A stretch of DNA of 64,000 nt. Origin: Phoronis australis. Its lineage: Eukaryota; Phoronida; Phoronidae. The first letter of the stretch is position 1. Each line of letters opens with the position of its first letter. A model generated the notes under the pieces. That model saw only the letters and a program-made list of their open reading frames with translations, had not been told where the DNA came from and did no database searches. This document shows positions 33,401-44,330 of the stretch, piece after piece. The stretch is from positions 524,488-588,487 of the forward strand of contig NMRA01000156.1 in the NCBI GenBank assembly GCA_002633005.1. The letters run 5' to 3'. The position numbers were made by a program, and so were the translations under genes.

Positions 33401-33869
33401 CCTCATCAGTGGCAATGGAATTCTTTTCTTTGAGAGATTTATCGTTGGCTGCTTTTTCCTGATTGTCGTCTGCTTGTTGCGATTCCGTCTGACCCATGTT
33501 GGCGCCATGTGTCAGCTCACTGGCCAGTCGGTGGTAAGCTGTAGGGAACATGCTTGGCTCTGCAGGTAACTTCTCCAAAGGGGGTGGTGGATGCTTCTTT
33601 TTCACGTGCTCTTTCATTTCGCTCAATGAAGACAGCTGAATTCCACAGTAGGGACAGCCGATATCATCGGAATTTGGCTGGGTTTCCGTGGCAACCGCCT
33701 CCGTGTCACTCACGGAGGCCTCCATTTTCTCGGGTTCAACTGCTGGAGAAAATATTCCTGCAACATTTTCTTCCAACTCGCGAGCCATTCGTGACGGTTT
33801 GGATTGTTTGCGGCGGCTACTGCTGCCTGTTTCAATGTTTCTATTCTGCACAATGGTGCAGTCCATCAT
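30414..33869 (-). CDS. Large C2H2 zinc-finger protein, 13 fingers, probable NuRD/CtBP-linked repressor
   Basis: A single open exon codes for 1151 residues from the ATG at 33869. The next codon is also ATG, in a stronger context (A at -3, G at +4). An acceptor, TGTATTGCAG|GAG, begins the exon at 33880, so 5' exons lie upstream. Numbering from the first ATG, RRKQSKP at 19-25 matches the NuRD-binding motif of FOG, SALL, BCL11 and TSHZ proteins. Finger 1 is at 72-93. Six closely related fingers with [NS]KY.L..H....HG (start Cys 183, 263, 416, 570, 639, 706) lie apart in Ser/Pro-rich linkers. Fingers 8-13 lie at 807-1070. PLNLK (517) and PLNLS (527) resemble CtBP sites, and VKPE (773) and LKTE (520) fit SUMO consensus sites. 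The conserved-looking tail (PFTIKEDLDGNF...) is not recognised. I infer a nuclear DNA-binding repressor; family unassigned. Confidence 0.9.
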   Translation of the reverse strand: MMDCTIVQNRNIETGSSSRRKQSKPSRMARELEENVAGIFSPAVEPEKMEASVSDTEAVATETQPNSDDIGCPYCGIQLSSLSEMKEHVKKKHPPPPLEKLPAEPSMFPTAYHRLASELTHGANMGQTESQQADDNQEKAANDKSLKEKNSIATDEAEDEKIPVGPEGVQKNGARIFHQDAYCDLCDREFCNKYFLKTHRANKHNIFDSPPTFPQPGMGFPEFPANPIDLANAILSKEFLKEKAQQDESLLSKSVNSDLEDFCEICQKHFCNKYYLRKHKADVHGIKADSQPSRSWNVPPLDNHVSAASTGSFTPTSVPGAMSAQSGMGAMPNLLYLNPFIPPMALLPAQSLMSTQFAFLPNHTPPLPPPSSLPMLSSMAGVPSSAPSLPSSLASSPALPSSALRSMGVLNADAYCEICRKEFCNKYFLKIHKANKHGLGEDSSKGSSQPSSSPNSPPTSATLNTSQSGTLCASPTPAAVTKTPDDSAKASEANLNNSSEPTANADAQIMPALDMTPLNLKTEESGPLNLSQNASPSDTSQQSFADTNPTSTSPTSAMMSISRPVERLACDICNKEVSSKYVLKIHKFKYHGIGAYSDLELKSEEVKENKPSPETLSMLENGPSDTELTKMGIDPEAYCKICKKEFCSKYFLRTHLFNMHGIRTEATDKRVSSTVHTPKAVPLGPGGGERHTWRWKEPANMTRVFCDICNKELCNKYFLRTHKLNKHGVYTEDEPSPRKAASFTGPPTMVNNNSNQSFKSTSSDELNKSDVSVKPEPKDEGQEKAPPPMSHDNNPMSQYLSQLSEICQICLQRFRNKQWLELHLRNDHGINLEAMPPSPPNENEFRLSLAKQMGVAKNCDFCGLVFHSEKELYSHLMENHQSMYFSNFQMKRRYMKSMKVKMYSCSQCDYKTRWLSNVYSHEQRKHNTRAGQNTSKIFTCKECLRTFSYEHSLIRHMKEYHRVNGVSRDTTITTNGIAQGGVSASPGKRYRCAHCGERFGSRVLCLTHIRIVHKKNLKVKKATNDCNSSPENQLTSSQVDKSKLGVHSCTQCNFSSKFYRNLRVHILLKHKVRRQMKSSVKRPAFSTLQGDQPVTYAAPIKVKDGGSFIMQPFTIKEDLDGNFVSATVYLPVKKRITEAKQVSFCLTPALP
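33795..33815 (-). other. NuRD-recruitment-type motif RRKQSKP
   Basis: Codes for RRKQSKP near the start of the zinc-finger protein. In FOG1, SALL and BCL11A the equivalent N-terminal peptide binds RBBP4/7 of the NuRD complex. Here it is not at residue 2 but about 18 residues in. Confidence 0.7.
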
Positions 33870-33882
33870 AGTGAGTTCTCCT
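33870..33882 (-). other. Splice acceptor and start-codon context of the zinc-finger exon
   Basis: Minus strand TGTATTGCAG|GAGAACTCACT precedes ATGATGG. The AG is at 33882-33881 and the exon starts at 33880. There is no stop in frame between acceptor and ATG, so an upstream coding exon cannot be excluded. Confidence 0.65.
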
Positions 33883-36800
33883 GCAATACAGCTCACACTA
33901 AGCTACGACAATGGGATTCAACTACCGTCGTCTTCTGCTGTCTGTACGTACAGTTACTGCATCATGCACACTTTTTTCTGTCAGACATTAAGGGCCAACT
34001 CTGCAACGAAACAGAGAACCAACATTGTAACAACCTGCATGAGATAAGAGACAGACAACAATTTACTCAAAAGTCTAATTAGCAACACTACTCTGTTCCC
34101 TGGAATTGAATGAAAAATGAAACCCAAGACAGTTGAAATCAAATTAAATTCCACGATTAAATTTGAGGAAATAGTAATTCCGCCTTAATTAGCTAACTCG
34201 ATAACGTTCTGCGAGGCTGACTCATATTTGTGTGTTGATTAAAATGACTGGCAAAACATAAAATATAGGCAATCTTAAGCTCATCACACAATAACTGCAA
34301 AGATGATTTGAATGCCAAAAATTCTACAGCAAATCTGCAAGTTCTAGAACCTTAATGTTGCAGAGAACCCAAATGAAGCAACAAAACAATTCACACTTAA
34401 GTCAGATTTCAATGCCAATGGTCGTGCATCAAACTAATCATATGCAAAAGAACGAAAAACAGTACAAAACTGATTCGTTTCTAAAAACCAAAACAACACA
34501 GAATTTGACTCAATCACACCGCGGGCTTGTCCCCTAGTTACCATGACGATAAGAGTTAACACCCACTTTGGGCCTAATGGCGACCCTAAATTTTCACTTT
34601 TAAACACAAAGGCTTAATGCTCATCCCAAATTTATGCGATTGAGCCCTACTTATAAAGTGCTGGGGCTATCTCACAAGAATTTTAGTTGCAAAATGTATG
34701 CAGTGGCACTATGCCAAATTGTGACGTGAAAATAAACTTCACTAAAAGAGACACAAAATGATTCTTTCGTCTTAAGATCGTTCTAATATCAACTGTACTC
34801 GTGAGCGAATCAACTGTTAAAGTAAACTGACATACTTGATTTTTGAAAATTTGCTATTCTAAACGCCCATGCTCCGCTTAACGGCGCCCCATTTTTGAAT
34901 TCCCCAATTTAAGTGACCTGAAGGTCAACCCGGATGAGTTGAGTTTCATATTGATCAAGGGTTCAAAATGGACAACAATCTCTCAGACGTTATGGAATTG
35001 CCAAACGAAAACTTATCGCGCACAGCATGCCAAATTCATGACACGATTAGACATATTGCAACCTACTCAGAAAGCACATGAGACCTCTAAGGAAACAAAT
35101 TAGCCAAAACATAAGTTTAGGGAAACCATGTCAAACTTTTATCATTTTTGAACTATCATACATGACAACATTGCTCAAATCATCTAGATCAGAGTGAAAT
35201 AGAAGGGCATCCGCAGCAGACCGGGTGAGCTGAAAAATATTTTACAACTTACGTAACTTCAAGAAAGCATAGTTTTTAAGCCACCAGGTTGTCAGTTTAA
35301 ATATATTTCAAAACACAAATTTATGTAAGCTGAGTTTTTGTAGATTGCTTACAGCAGTTTTGCAAAAACATTTGAGTGATACAGGATGTGCATCAGCATA
35401 GCATGTCAATGGATATTGCCCACAGCTTTTGACCAACAGAACACCATTGAAACACTTGTCAGGTACACCTATTTGCAAAATTAAAACGGGATTCAACTAT
35501 TCCCTTTGTTAAAAAAGTTTTTTATTTCACTTACCGTTATGAAATTGGACTCAAACTGTTCACGCTAATAATGCGAGTTGCTTTTTACTTTTAACTGGTT
35601 TTATAACAAAAATAAATGCTCAAAATTCATAACATTTTACATTACGTATCAATAGGTCCTAAGAGTGAGTAAAATACGACAGCAAATCACCTAAACCCTG
35701 CGGCACATCACTTTATGAACATGCAAATAGAGGTCATGGTAATACAGACAGGTGGGACAAGATGGATGTGGCAGAACGTGATGCAACTAACTCTGTGTTA
35801 GTCTCACACCATCCACAAAAAAACGTATAAATTCAGTAAGCTCGGGTTTTCTTATATGGTACACTCTCGAAACGAAACACGAACCACCATTCATTGGTTA
35901 ACATCAACAGAAAACGCCAAAGTGGATAAGCCTTCATTTGCTGACCAACCGACAACTCTAGGAAACGTCAATTGAAAAAAGACAATGGAAATAACAGGAC
36001 ATTCTTTTCCAAAGAAAGTCCAGGGATTAGCATCACGAAAAGCGCCTTTACATTTACGACAAAATTTGGTCTTACACTCCCACTTCCCAATTTCTAAATA
36101 ACTGTTTAGTCAAGTCATTATGAGTGCATCACAGTCTAGAAATAATTTACACAATTTAGCTCAGTTATGCGTAAATATTACAGTTTTGCTCAGGCAAGAT
36201 GCAATTACTTTTCAGAAATTGTTGTGTGGAGCATGAGGCCAAAGATTTCTGACTTAAATCCTAAATCACCTTTCAAAAAACAAGGCCCCAAATAAAAAAT
36301 AAAATCTAATGCCTGTTCCTGACCTCAGCAAACTACGGTGCTTCACAATATGTAGATGCCTCACAATCTCTGTGCTTAAGTCTTACAGAGAAGCTTCATC
36401 ACAATACCCCATACTCATGTTAGTGCGAGATTCACCGCCTTTGTAAACAGGAGACGACCAGCCTTCGTGTGACAAATGTTCTGAAGATTTTGATATGAGC
36501 GTAATTGGAATCATGAAATTTTCATATGACTGCAATATCTCGGCTAACCAATAAAAATTGACGGGTGTATTTGCACTGTACTAAAAATGGTAAATCAATT
36601 ATCTTAAAATGAAGTTCAGACAAGAAAACGACGCTGGCTCTTGGAAATTTTAATAACGGCGTCAGCATTGTTTGCAGACACATTGAAAAATTTACACTCG
36701 ACATCAATGTTTTAATTATACGAGACATTAGGTTTGAGATAAAAAGAATTACGTGTGCCTGAAGAGATTGTAATGCGTCAAATTCTCGGAACCTGTGAAT

Positions 36801-38498
36801 ATGGCAGAAGCTGATTAATTTATGAAACAAAACTGTTATTTTTCTGAACATTGCACGATCTATCATTATTTTTGCATGTGTCTTTATATCAAATGATATG
36901 TCACAAGTTCAAATCAGTTCCAACATCTCATTGTGTACCAAGTTTCAAATGACATCCGCCATCTTTTCAGATCAAATGACGACAGAGCTTAAAAATATCT
37001 CATTCAAAAGCACTGCATATCTCCCCTACAAACCAAATCCACTGGTTCTCCATGTAGGTGTAATTGATTTCAAACCAACCCATTCCTTGAAACCCATGTT
37101 ATGGCAATCATCCGTTATTTCGCACAAAAATAAATAAAATTCCAAAATTACCGTTTTATGACTTCCGCACAGAATTAACAATGCTGGTGATAGACTTGAA
37201 TTTTCTTAATCTTTATGTTTGTGGAAAAATTTGGCAACATAGATTTTCATTTGTCGGCCATAATGCACAGTAAATAAGCGAAGAATTGCCACAGCATAAC
37301 TGTGCACTGAACTGAAGGGCTGTCAACATCTGGGTTAGGTTCCGTAGACGCAAGAAACTCCTGGGTAAAGCCACATGAACATGTGACTTGCTTGTAATGC
37401 TCGGCGACATCTTCAGGAGACTTGTGGGATTAATTTTTCTCATGAGAAAGTTGCTCTACGGAACACAGCCCAGGTGGAAATTTAAGATTATTTGCTTCCA
37501 GTTTAAGTCAGCCTTTGGCAATTTCGACAATTCGTTTTGCAAAGTTAAGATTTAGTGAAGAAATACCCCAAGTCGAATAGCCTCTATTTCTAGTTTTGCA
37601 AGCTAAATGATACTGGCCAGGGAGATGTGTTATAACAAACTATCTTGGCATATACTACAGATAATAACATACAACACAGGGGCACTCAAATGAGCCGTGT
37701 CATTACTCAACACAGAAGAGGGTGGCACACTCCAATGGCCTGGTGTAGAAGTTAAGGGTGAACCAGTTAATTCTATTCTGTTGCTACGGTAATTAGAAAC
37801 TTAAATCAAGTTGATACACTGTGAAATGGGTCACTGAACACAATGTACTGCAACCTACACGTCAACAAACCCACCGGCTGTTGGAAGAGAGTGGTTGGAT
37901 AAAATCTGACGTTAACTACATACAGTTTACACCAGAGTAACAGAAAATTTAACGTTAATAACGCAATAAGAAGAATAAAAGACATACTGTACCACAGCTT
38001 GCCAAAGTGCGATTGTTTAAATGCAAAGACTAATCCCCGCCTGTGCAGCATGGTTCTCAAAAACACAACAAGCCCAGTTAGGTTACACTGCCACTCTATT
38101 GCAATACAGACATGAGGGTAGAATTTTTTGCTCTAGTAATAATTACAATGAACATGTGTTGTACCCACAAGAATGAGCCCTGCTGATACGCAGACGCAGA
38201 CGTGCTACTGAAATTAAAACATGCTATTACAAATTCACACTTGTTCAAACAGCGAACAACAGAGGAAACTTAGCAGCCATTGTGGTCTCAAGGTGGAACA
38301 AATGTCATTCATTTTGTTTTTGACATCCAGTGGGAACAATTATGTTGATCACAACAAAAACTATATTTAACATTAATATTTGATAAAAACCTACAATGTT
38401 GGCTGGATGCAATGTTTTTACATCCCTTGGCACAATTAAACTAAAGAAAATGCATATTTAGCTGATGGCTATGCAAGACACTTGAGGAAAACTTTGGC
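33881..38498 (-). other. Probable 5' intron sequence of the zinc-finger gene
   Basis: AT-rich, no supported exon. One fair donor-like word on the minus strand, AACG|GTAAGTG (about 35531), has no convincing partner. The 34888-34910 word CCATTTTTGAATTCCCC recurs near 1591. Confidence 0.35.
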
Positions 38499-38785
38499 GC
38501 ATCATGTCTCAGAAATGGCTCATCAGACTCAGGTAAATCTTTTAAATAGCATGCTTTAGGCATTGCTGTGTTAGGAATTGTTTTTAAGAAGTTTCACTTT
38601 TTGCTTGAGGGGCTAACAAAGACATGACTTTATCATTTTCAAGAAAAAAATCAGAATTTACATTTAACAGAAATAATTTAGAAATTCCTAAGGCTTTCTT
38701 CTTTTAGAAACTATGGACTTTTACTGAATTTTATGGATATTTGACCGAATACATAGACTTGTTGATAAGGTCCACCATAAAATAA
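38499..38785. repeat. Dispersed repeat family R1, copy 3
   Basis: GCATCATGTCTCAGAAATGG, AGCATGCTTTAGGCATTGC, then TAATTTAGAAATTCC and ATAGACTTGTTGATAAG align in order with 3577-3990 and, in part, with 15041-15240. Confidence 0.5.
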
Positions 38786-40390
38786 GTGTGTGTCTTAAAG
38801 AAATGAAAACCATCTAATTCATTTCTTGATTGTCTTCCAGTACTTTCCATGATAAAAGTGCAAGATCTACCACCTCTTCTGATCTACAATGTGTGTTGCT
38901 TTACGCTGGTGCATTGATTTTTGGATTTTTGAACCCCAAGAAATTGAAATACAACCAAAACCTTTTTGAAGGTGGGTCAACTAAACCCCAGCATATTGAG
39001 ATGACCACCGTGGATACATCCTGCCTTTCCAATAGACCTATCAAAATGTAATTCTTCATATAGTTCACACCAAAATAATTGCAACAGTTGCAATTTTTTT
39101 GATTTTCAAAGGCTAATTACAACATTGCAAATAAGGGAACTTCGCCACATGCTGTTTTATGATGTCCAAACCAAGTTAGCAATAGACTGAAATGTTATCA
39201 ATCTTTATTTTAGTTGCAAAACTTGACAAAATAAAATTCCGTATGTCTGCCACATTGTGCGCTAAATTTGTGACAAATTAACGAATCTGTATTTTCCAGC
39301 ATTCCCCATTTCAATGAGCACGACTTCCCCGCCGAAAGGTTAGAAGCCCAAGCGCTAAAAATGATAGATCCGCCATTGTTCAGAGAGTGACTTTAGATGT
39401 TTTGTCGAAATTTGAAGCTCTGAACTGGTTTCTGGAACTTAAAGCCACACAGGAACTACCTGGAAACCCCATCTAGTGTTTGGACACAGAACCAGTCTAT
39501 TCGCCATTCGGCTGATAGTCCTATTGCTTTTGCCACAGAACATGACAACTTACGAATTCCAACTTGCTTAGTTCCATTTTAGCGATATCGATTTGTCTGT
39601 TCCTTCCAAGTACATGAATCTCCCTCAACTTTTTAAATTAAGATGAAACCAATTTGATAGTAGTAAGTTGTCTAATTCAAAAGTTTGTGTTTCGACATCG
39701 AAAATCAATGAATGGCGCTGTACTGGGGTTTTAACTTGTAGCAAGTGATTTTATAATTTTTGTTGCTACTATCCACAACTCATACCAAATCAAAATAAGT
39801 AAAACATAAGTCATGAAATGTTTATATCGAGAAGTAAATGACCTTCATTACAGAAGGTCACATTTTTTCATATATTTTGTAAAATACTAAAATTCAACCA
39901 ATTACACCATATACTTTTAAAATTCTCAGTATACAAAGACACTAAAATTGTTGTACCTTTCTTTGCTCCTTAAGGATTTTAAATATGTATCCTTTAACAG
40001 GCTAAAATGTGGCATTTTGGAAAATATATGAATACAACACTTGGTAACAAGGGTAATCAACTACGCATTATTTCTGTACAACTGCATATTTATAGAATTT
40101 TTAAAGTACCCATGAATAACAAACTACATGTCACTGTAAAGAGGATGATGGGCAAAATTTCAAGAGAATGCCAACCACCATTTTAATGTCTACAACAACA
40201 GCAGTCACGTGTTCTACAACAAGTTTAGCGCTCATTAAAAAAAAATGTCACCTAATTGTTCAATTGTTGTGATTGTGGGCCAGCTGGATGCCTGCACAAT
40301 GCTTTGACATGCTTCACAGTACTTATCACCTGAGTCATTATCCTACCTTCACCTCAACCTTTTGCCACAGACGGCAAATTGGTCACTTAC
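38786..40390 (-). other. Probable intron sequence, no gene seen
   Basis: Includes a weak third copy of repeat family R3 at 39640-39700. No exon supported. Confidence 0.35.
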
Positions 40391-40521
40391 AGGAGTCGCA
40401 GATTTTTAGAACCTGTTTGATGCAAGTTATTGAGTGGAGAGAACTGATGCTCATAATGGCGGACTCCATGCAAGTGACTATCACCGGTGCAGACAATAGC
40501 GTTTCTTTGAATGGCGCGTAA
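40391..40521 (-). other. Candidate 5' UTR exon of the zinc-finger gene
   Basis: On the minus strand ATAAAACAG|TTACGCGCC (start 40521) to CGACTCCT|GTAAGT (end 40391) would be a 131-bp exon in the most GC- and CpG-rich patch between 34 and 64 kb. Spliced to the acceptor at 33880, an upstream ATG at 40469 reads 26 codons (MESAIMSIS...) and stops at TGA formed exactly by the junction (T|GA). It cannot extend the zinc-finger protein in frame. The link is a guess based on splice words. Confidence 0.2.
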
Positions 40522-42809
40522 CTGTTTTATCAAACTAAAGAACGCAAGGGCAGGATGAGCTGTCGAAAACTGCCAATTTTCATGAAAACTACTGTTGCAA
40601 TAACAGCCACCACCCAGAACACCACAGCGCCATCTCTTGTTCTGTGGCATTTACCCACGATGCCGTGCATCTGCAGTGATACCCCACTGTCAGGCTAATC
40701 ACTAATAGGCATCAAAAGTAAAGTAGATTGCCATTTGTCATTTCCACCCAGGGATATCCCTATAGAAGAGGTATATGGAACGTGCCACTCAAAACCAGTG
40801 ACCCTACAAAAGGGCATCTTTTCCCTATAAAACAGTTCACTTTGGAAGTTCGACACGCTCTAAAAGGTTTCCATTTTCCGACTACACAAATCTGCAGATT
40901 ATAGGACTTTTAATGTTATATATACTTATTTTCGATGAGTTGCCGTGTGTCACGCTAATAGGTCAGAAACTCAACTTTCAGAGAATCCCTAAAAAATGGT
41001 CAGGAGTTTAATTGCAGACACAAACTTTTTTGAAAAGCTGAGTGAGGTAATGAATCATTCTCCACTTGCCTGACTCGGCCCTACTTTTCAAAAACTAGGT
41101 CAATCACAAAATGTGTTTTTCTATCACCGCAAAACAGGAGAGTTGAATCCAGCAAATAGGAACGAGATGAAGCCAAAATTATCTACTTGGAACAAGAGTT
41201 CATTGGGTTCCTGGATGTGAATCTTTCTGTGATGCAAAGTACAAACGCCACTCACAGTCCATAGTATAACAATGCTAGAAAATTTTGTGTCTTAAATGTT
41301 GTACAAAAACAGAGATTTAAAAAAAATGGCACGTTATTTGTAATGTGGCTTTAACTTGTCACTGTAGGCTTCTGATGAGAGCGACCTCAGATTTTGTTGA
41401 GCGACCTGGTAACAATTTCATGTTGCCACGAAGTAGCCATGCACACATCTGACCACGCACTCGAAATACTACAAGAAGTAAAATGATGAAGTCGGGAGCT
41501 TAGAATATGCCAAATCGCATTTGGCGAGGTGATGTTCTCTTGAGCGTCCAGCCCTGCAGTCGCTTGTTTTCATTTCTAAACAAAGCCTTTTCAAGGTTAC
41601 TTACACAATTTATTTTGCTATTCCAGCATAATAATGTTAACAAATGTGTTACGTAGTGAGTGATGCTTCTACAGACTCAAGTCCTAAATCTGAATCTGCT
41701 AATTAGTTATACAAGAGCAAGGAGAAATTACTGAATAAATATGATACATTCACAGTAATTAACTAAACCAAAGATATAGATTTTCCCGGGGAACTTAAAA
41801 CTGAGGATTAGAATTAGAGTTACACAAGGGTTTAGAGTCAAATCAGGTTTAATGGTGGTGCCTTCTGAATGAGATGCAAGCATTTCACAGCCTAAGCCAA
41901 GTCTGAGAATGACTTAACAGGCAAGTTCCACACTATATAGAATTCACGCGAGACCAACAAATAATGGTGTTCCAGCTTTGCACTGTTATACGTGAGCATA
42001 ATTTTTCTGTCATATACGTATGAAAATTTTTTCTCAATCTAAATCAGAGATGAAACAGACAAAACCAATAATTTGGGCCAATGGATGCAGGGGGAACGTG
42101 TATATGAACATTTGTATAATGTCACATGACAAACCAACCAGCCAATCATGGACTGATACAAATACAAAATGCTTGCAGTTCTTAATTACATAGGGACTTT
42201 TTGTGGTATTTTAAAACAACACCAGAATGTCATGTAAAATGTATTCAGAGAAGTCTGTTCATGACATGCGATGAACAGAAAAACAGTTTACAGAAAAACA
42301 AGAAAATCATAAAAGTTTAATTGCCTTTCGCTGTACTCCGTAATCACTAACAGACAGCAATTCCCATTGTTATCTGTTTTAATGGACAGTTTAATTCCAT
42401 TAAATGTAGCTGGAGATTCTTAAAACCAGTTTAATTGAAATTTGATACCTCTTAAGTGGTGAACAGGTGAGAATACTAATATCAATGTAATTTAATTATT
42501 TTGAATTTCAATTCTTACAGCTTCACACAATTCAAAGAAAAACTCATACCGGCAATAAAGGTGTCTTTCTATTGATGACACAAAATGTCAGCAAAGATGC
42601 AAAGCAGTAAAATGTCAAGGGGTGGGGGGTTGTATTAGGTTGGGAACCAATTTTGCTCTGGTATTACAGGTATTGTATTAGCCTGGGCCTTGAATTATTG
42701 ACAGCACTGCCGACCCGTTTCCCAGAAGAGAAGCCAACTCCCCACTCCTAATGTTCTCGTCCAAATCTCTGGCAAAAAGTGGAATCTTGCCCATGACAAT
42801 GCTGCCGTA
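40522..42809 (-). other. Probable intron or upstream flank, no gene seen
   Basis: No supported exon or RNA gene. The 40550-40690 patch is less AT-rich than its surroundings. Confidence 0.35.
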
Positions 42810-42920
42810 AATTCTCAACAATTTCCAACGAAAACAATTGCTAAAATTGACAGTTTTTCACTTCCAAGTGCTTCTAACATTGCCATAAAAGGTCACATCG
42901 TTTTAAAACGTTATCTGACG
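42810..42920. repeat. Dispersed repeat family R4, copy 1
   Basis: CAATTTCCAACGAAAACAAT followed by TGCTAAAATTGAC, then GCTTCTAACATTG, aligns with 50455-50575 and 54645-54745. Confidence 0.5.
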
Positions 42921-44030
42921 GTACACCTGAAACTTGAACGTAGAGAAACATTAATCTGGTGCGCGACACGTCTTTCTCGAACAAAAAGGATAAAGTAAAG
43001 CATCACTCTACAGCCGGTCATATTGTGTCCTCAGTTGGGGAGACGTTGTAGTACCGCCATATTGGCATGCACTCTGATTCATTGCACTGCTGAATAGATT
43101 GTACTAGGTCATTTTATTGACGTTCTATTTAAAAAATGGTGGTCACCGCCATACATTATGCAAATGTGCGAAAGCAATCTTAACACACCAATTGATGCTA
43201 TAATGAGATATTGATAGTAACAGTACAGAAACGAAGATTTGGCTATTTTTTTTCAAACAGAATGTCAATATGCTACAGGTCACTGAATTTGTAGCCATTG
43301 TTTGAAAAGCTTATCAATATTAAATTTGAAACAAAGAATGTTGTACGGGAGTGTACAGTGATAATCCCTGAAGAATATTTTAAAATGTTTGCTTTGGTTC
43401 TCAGTACTCAGTTCGCTTGGCACAGCAAAGAACGTCCATTGTTTAGGACTAACGAACTTGCTGTTAACATTCTGTTGTGTTGTGAAATCTCCAATATTGC
43501 AAAGAAAACTCAGGATTTCAAAATGACATTTTCATCTAAGTTTTTTGGATATCATGTATTCCAACCAAGTACGTATAGTCCAGATTTCAAAACAGACATT
43601 GTCATTTTCACCATCTAAAAACAAGTTGAAGATTATTTAGTTCAGCCAAGTAAAATCTACATTTCAAACCAGACTTTGTGGCTTAAAGATTTTTTTATCT
43701 ATAAAATAAGATGACTATTATTTAGTCTAGCCTCAAGTAGTCGATTTCAAAATAAAGTGGATATCATACAGCTAAGTATCTATAGTGTAGATTTCAAAGC
43801 AGATTTTGTCTCTGATCGAGTAAAAAAGTCGAATTAAATGTTTTAGTAAGATTTTCTTGACCTTGAACTAAGGCCAATAACAACATCCCTCCAAATTAAG
43901 CACTTTGAAAATTTCATTTTTTCTGGCAGGGAAGAATGTTTTTTCGGAAGCATCAAATTGAAGATCTCTACAAATATCTTAATCTTTTCAACATTTACAC
44001 CACTCCCAAGTATATTTTTCTTAAAAATAT
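42921..44030 (-). other. Non-coding, no gene seen
   Basis: No supported exon. A 106-codon plus-strand frame at 43298-43618 has no motif or splice support. Confidence 0.35.
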
Positions 44031-44330
44031 TATCATGATTATTATTATTTTATTATTATTATTATTATTATAATTATTATTATCATAATAATATATAGTA
44101 TTCTTAGTATTTCTATTACTAAATCAATATCATATTTTCTGTTATCGTTATTATCGTTATAATTATAACTATTATCAATACTATCAATATTATCTACATC
44201 ACACAAAGGGCAGAATTTTCATGGTAAAAGTCTCAATTGATTCTCAAGCCCATCTCCAGCAACATCATGGGAAGGATAATAATAATAATAATAAGAAGAA
44301 TAATAATAAGAATAATAATAATAATAATAT
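44031..44330. repeat. Inverted ATT / AAT triplet tracts
   Basis: An interrupted (ATT)n tract at 44031-44095 and an (AAT)n tract at 44276-44330 are complementary and lie about 180 bases apart. In a transcript they could pair as a long A-U hairpin. Confidence 0.8.

Noticed and set aside
33132-33569. Plus-strand frame of 145 codons opposite the zinc-finger exon
   Set aside because: Antisense shadow of the long minus-strand coding exon. No independent motif.
33870-33896. Nine extra codons upstream of the first ATG of the zinc-finger protein
   Set aside because: That reading starts at GTG and crosses the splice acceptor TGTATTGCAG, so it is intronic in its first part.
40397-40650. Minus-strand 87-codon frame as an N-terminal coding exon of the zinc-finger protein
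   Set aside because: Spliced to the 33880 acceptor it runs into a stop in the wrong frame, so only a UTR role is possible.
43298-43618. Plus-strand frame of 106 codons
   Set aside because: No domain, no splice partners, and composition like the surrounding non-coding DNA.
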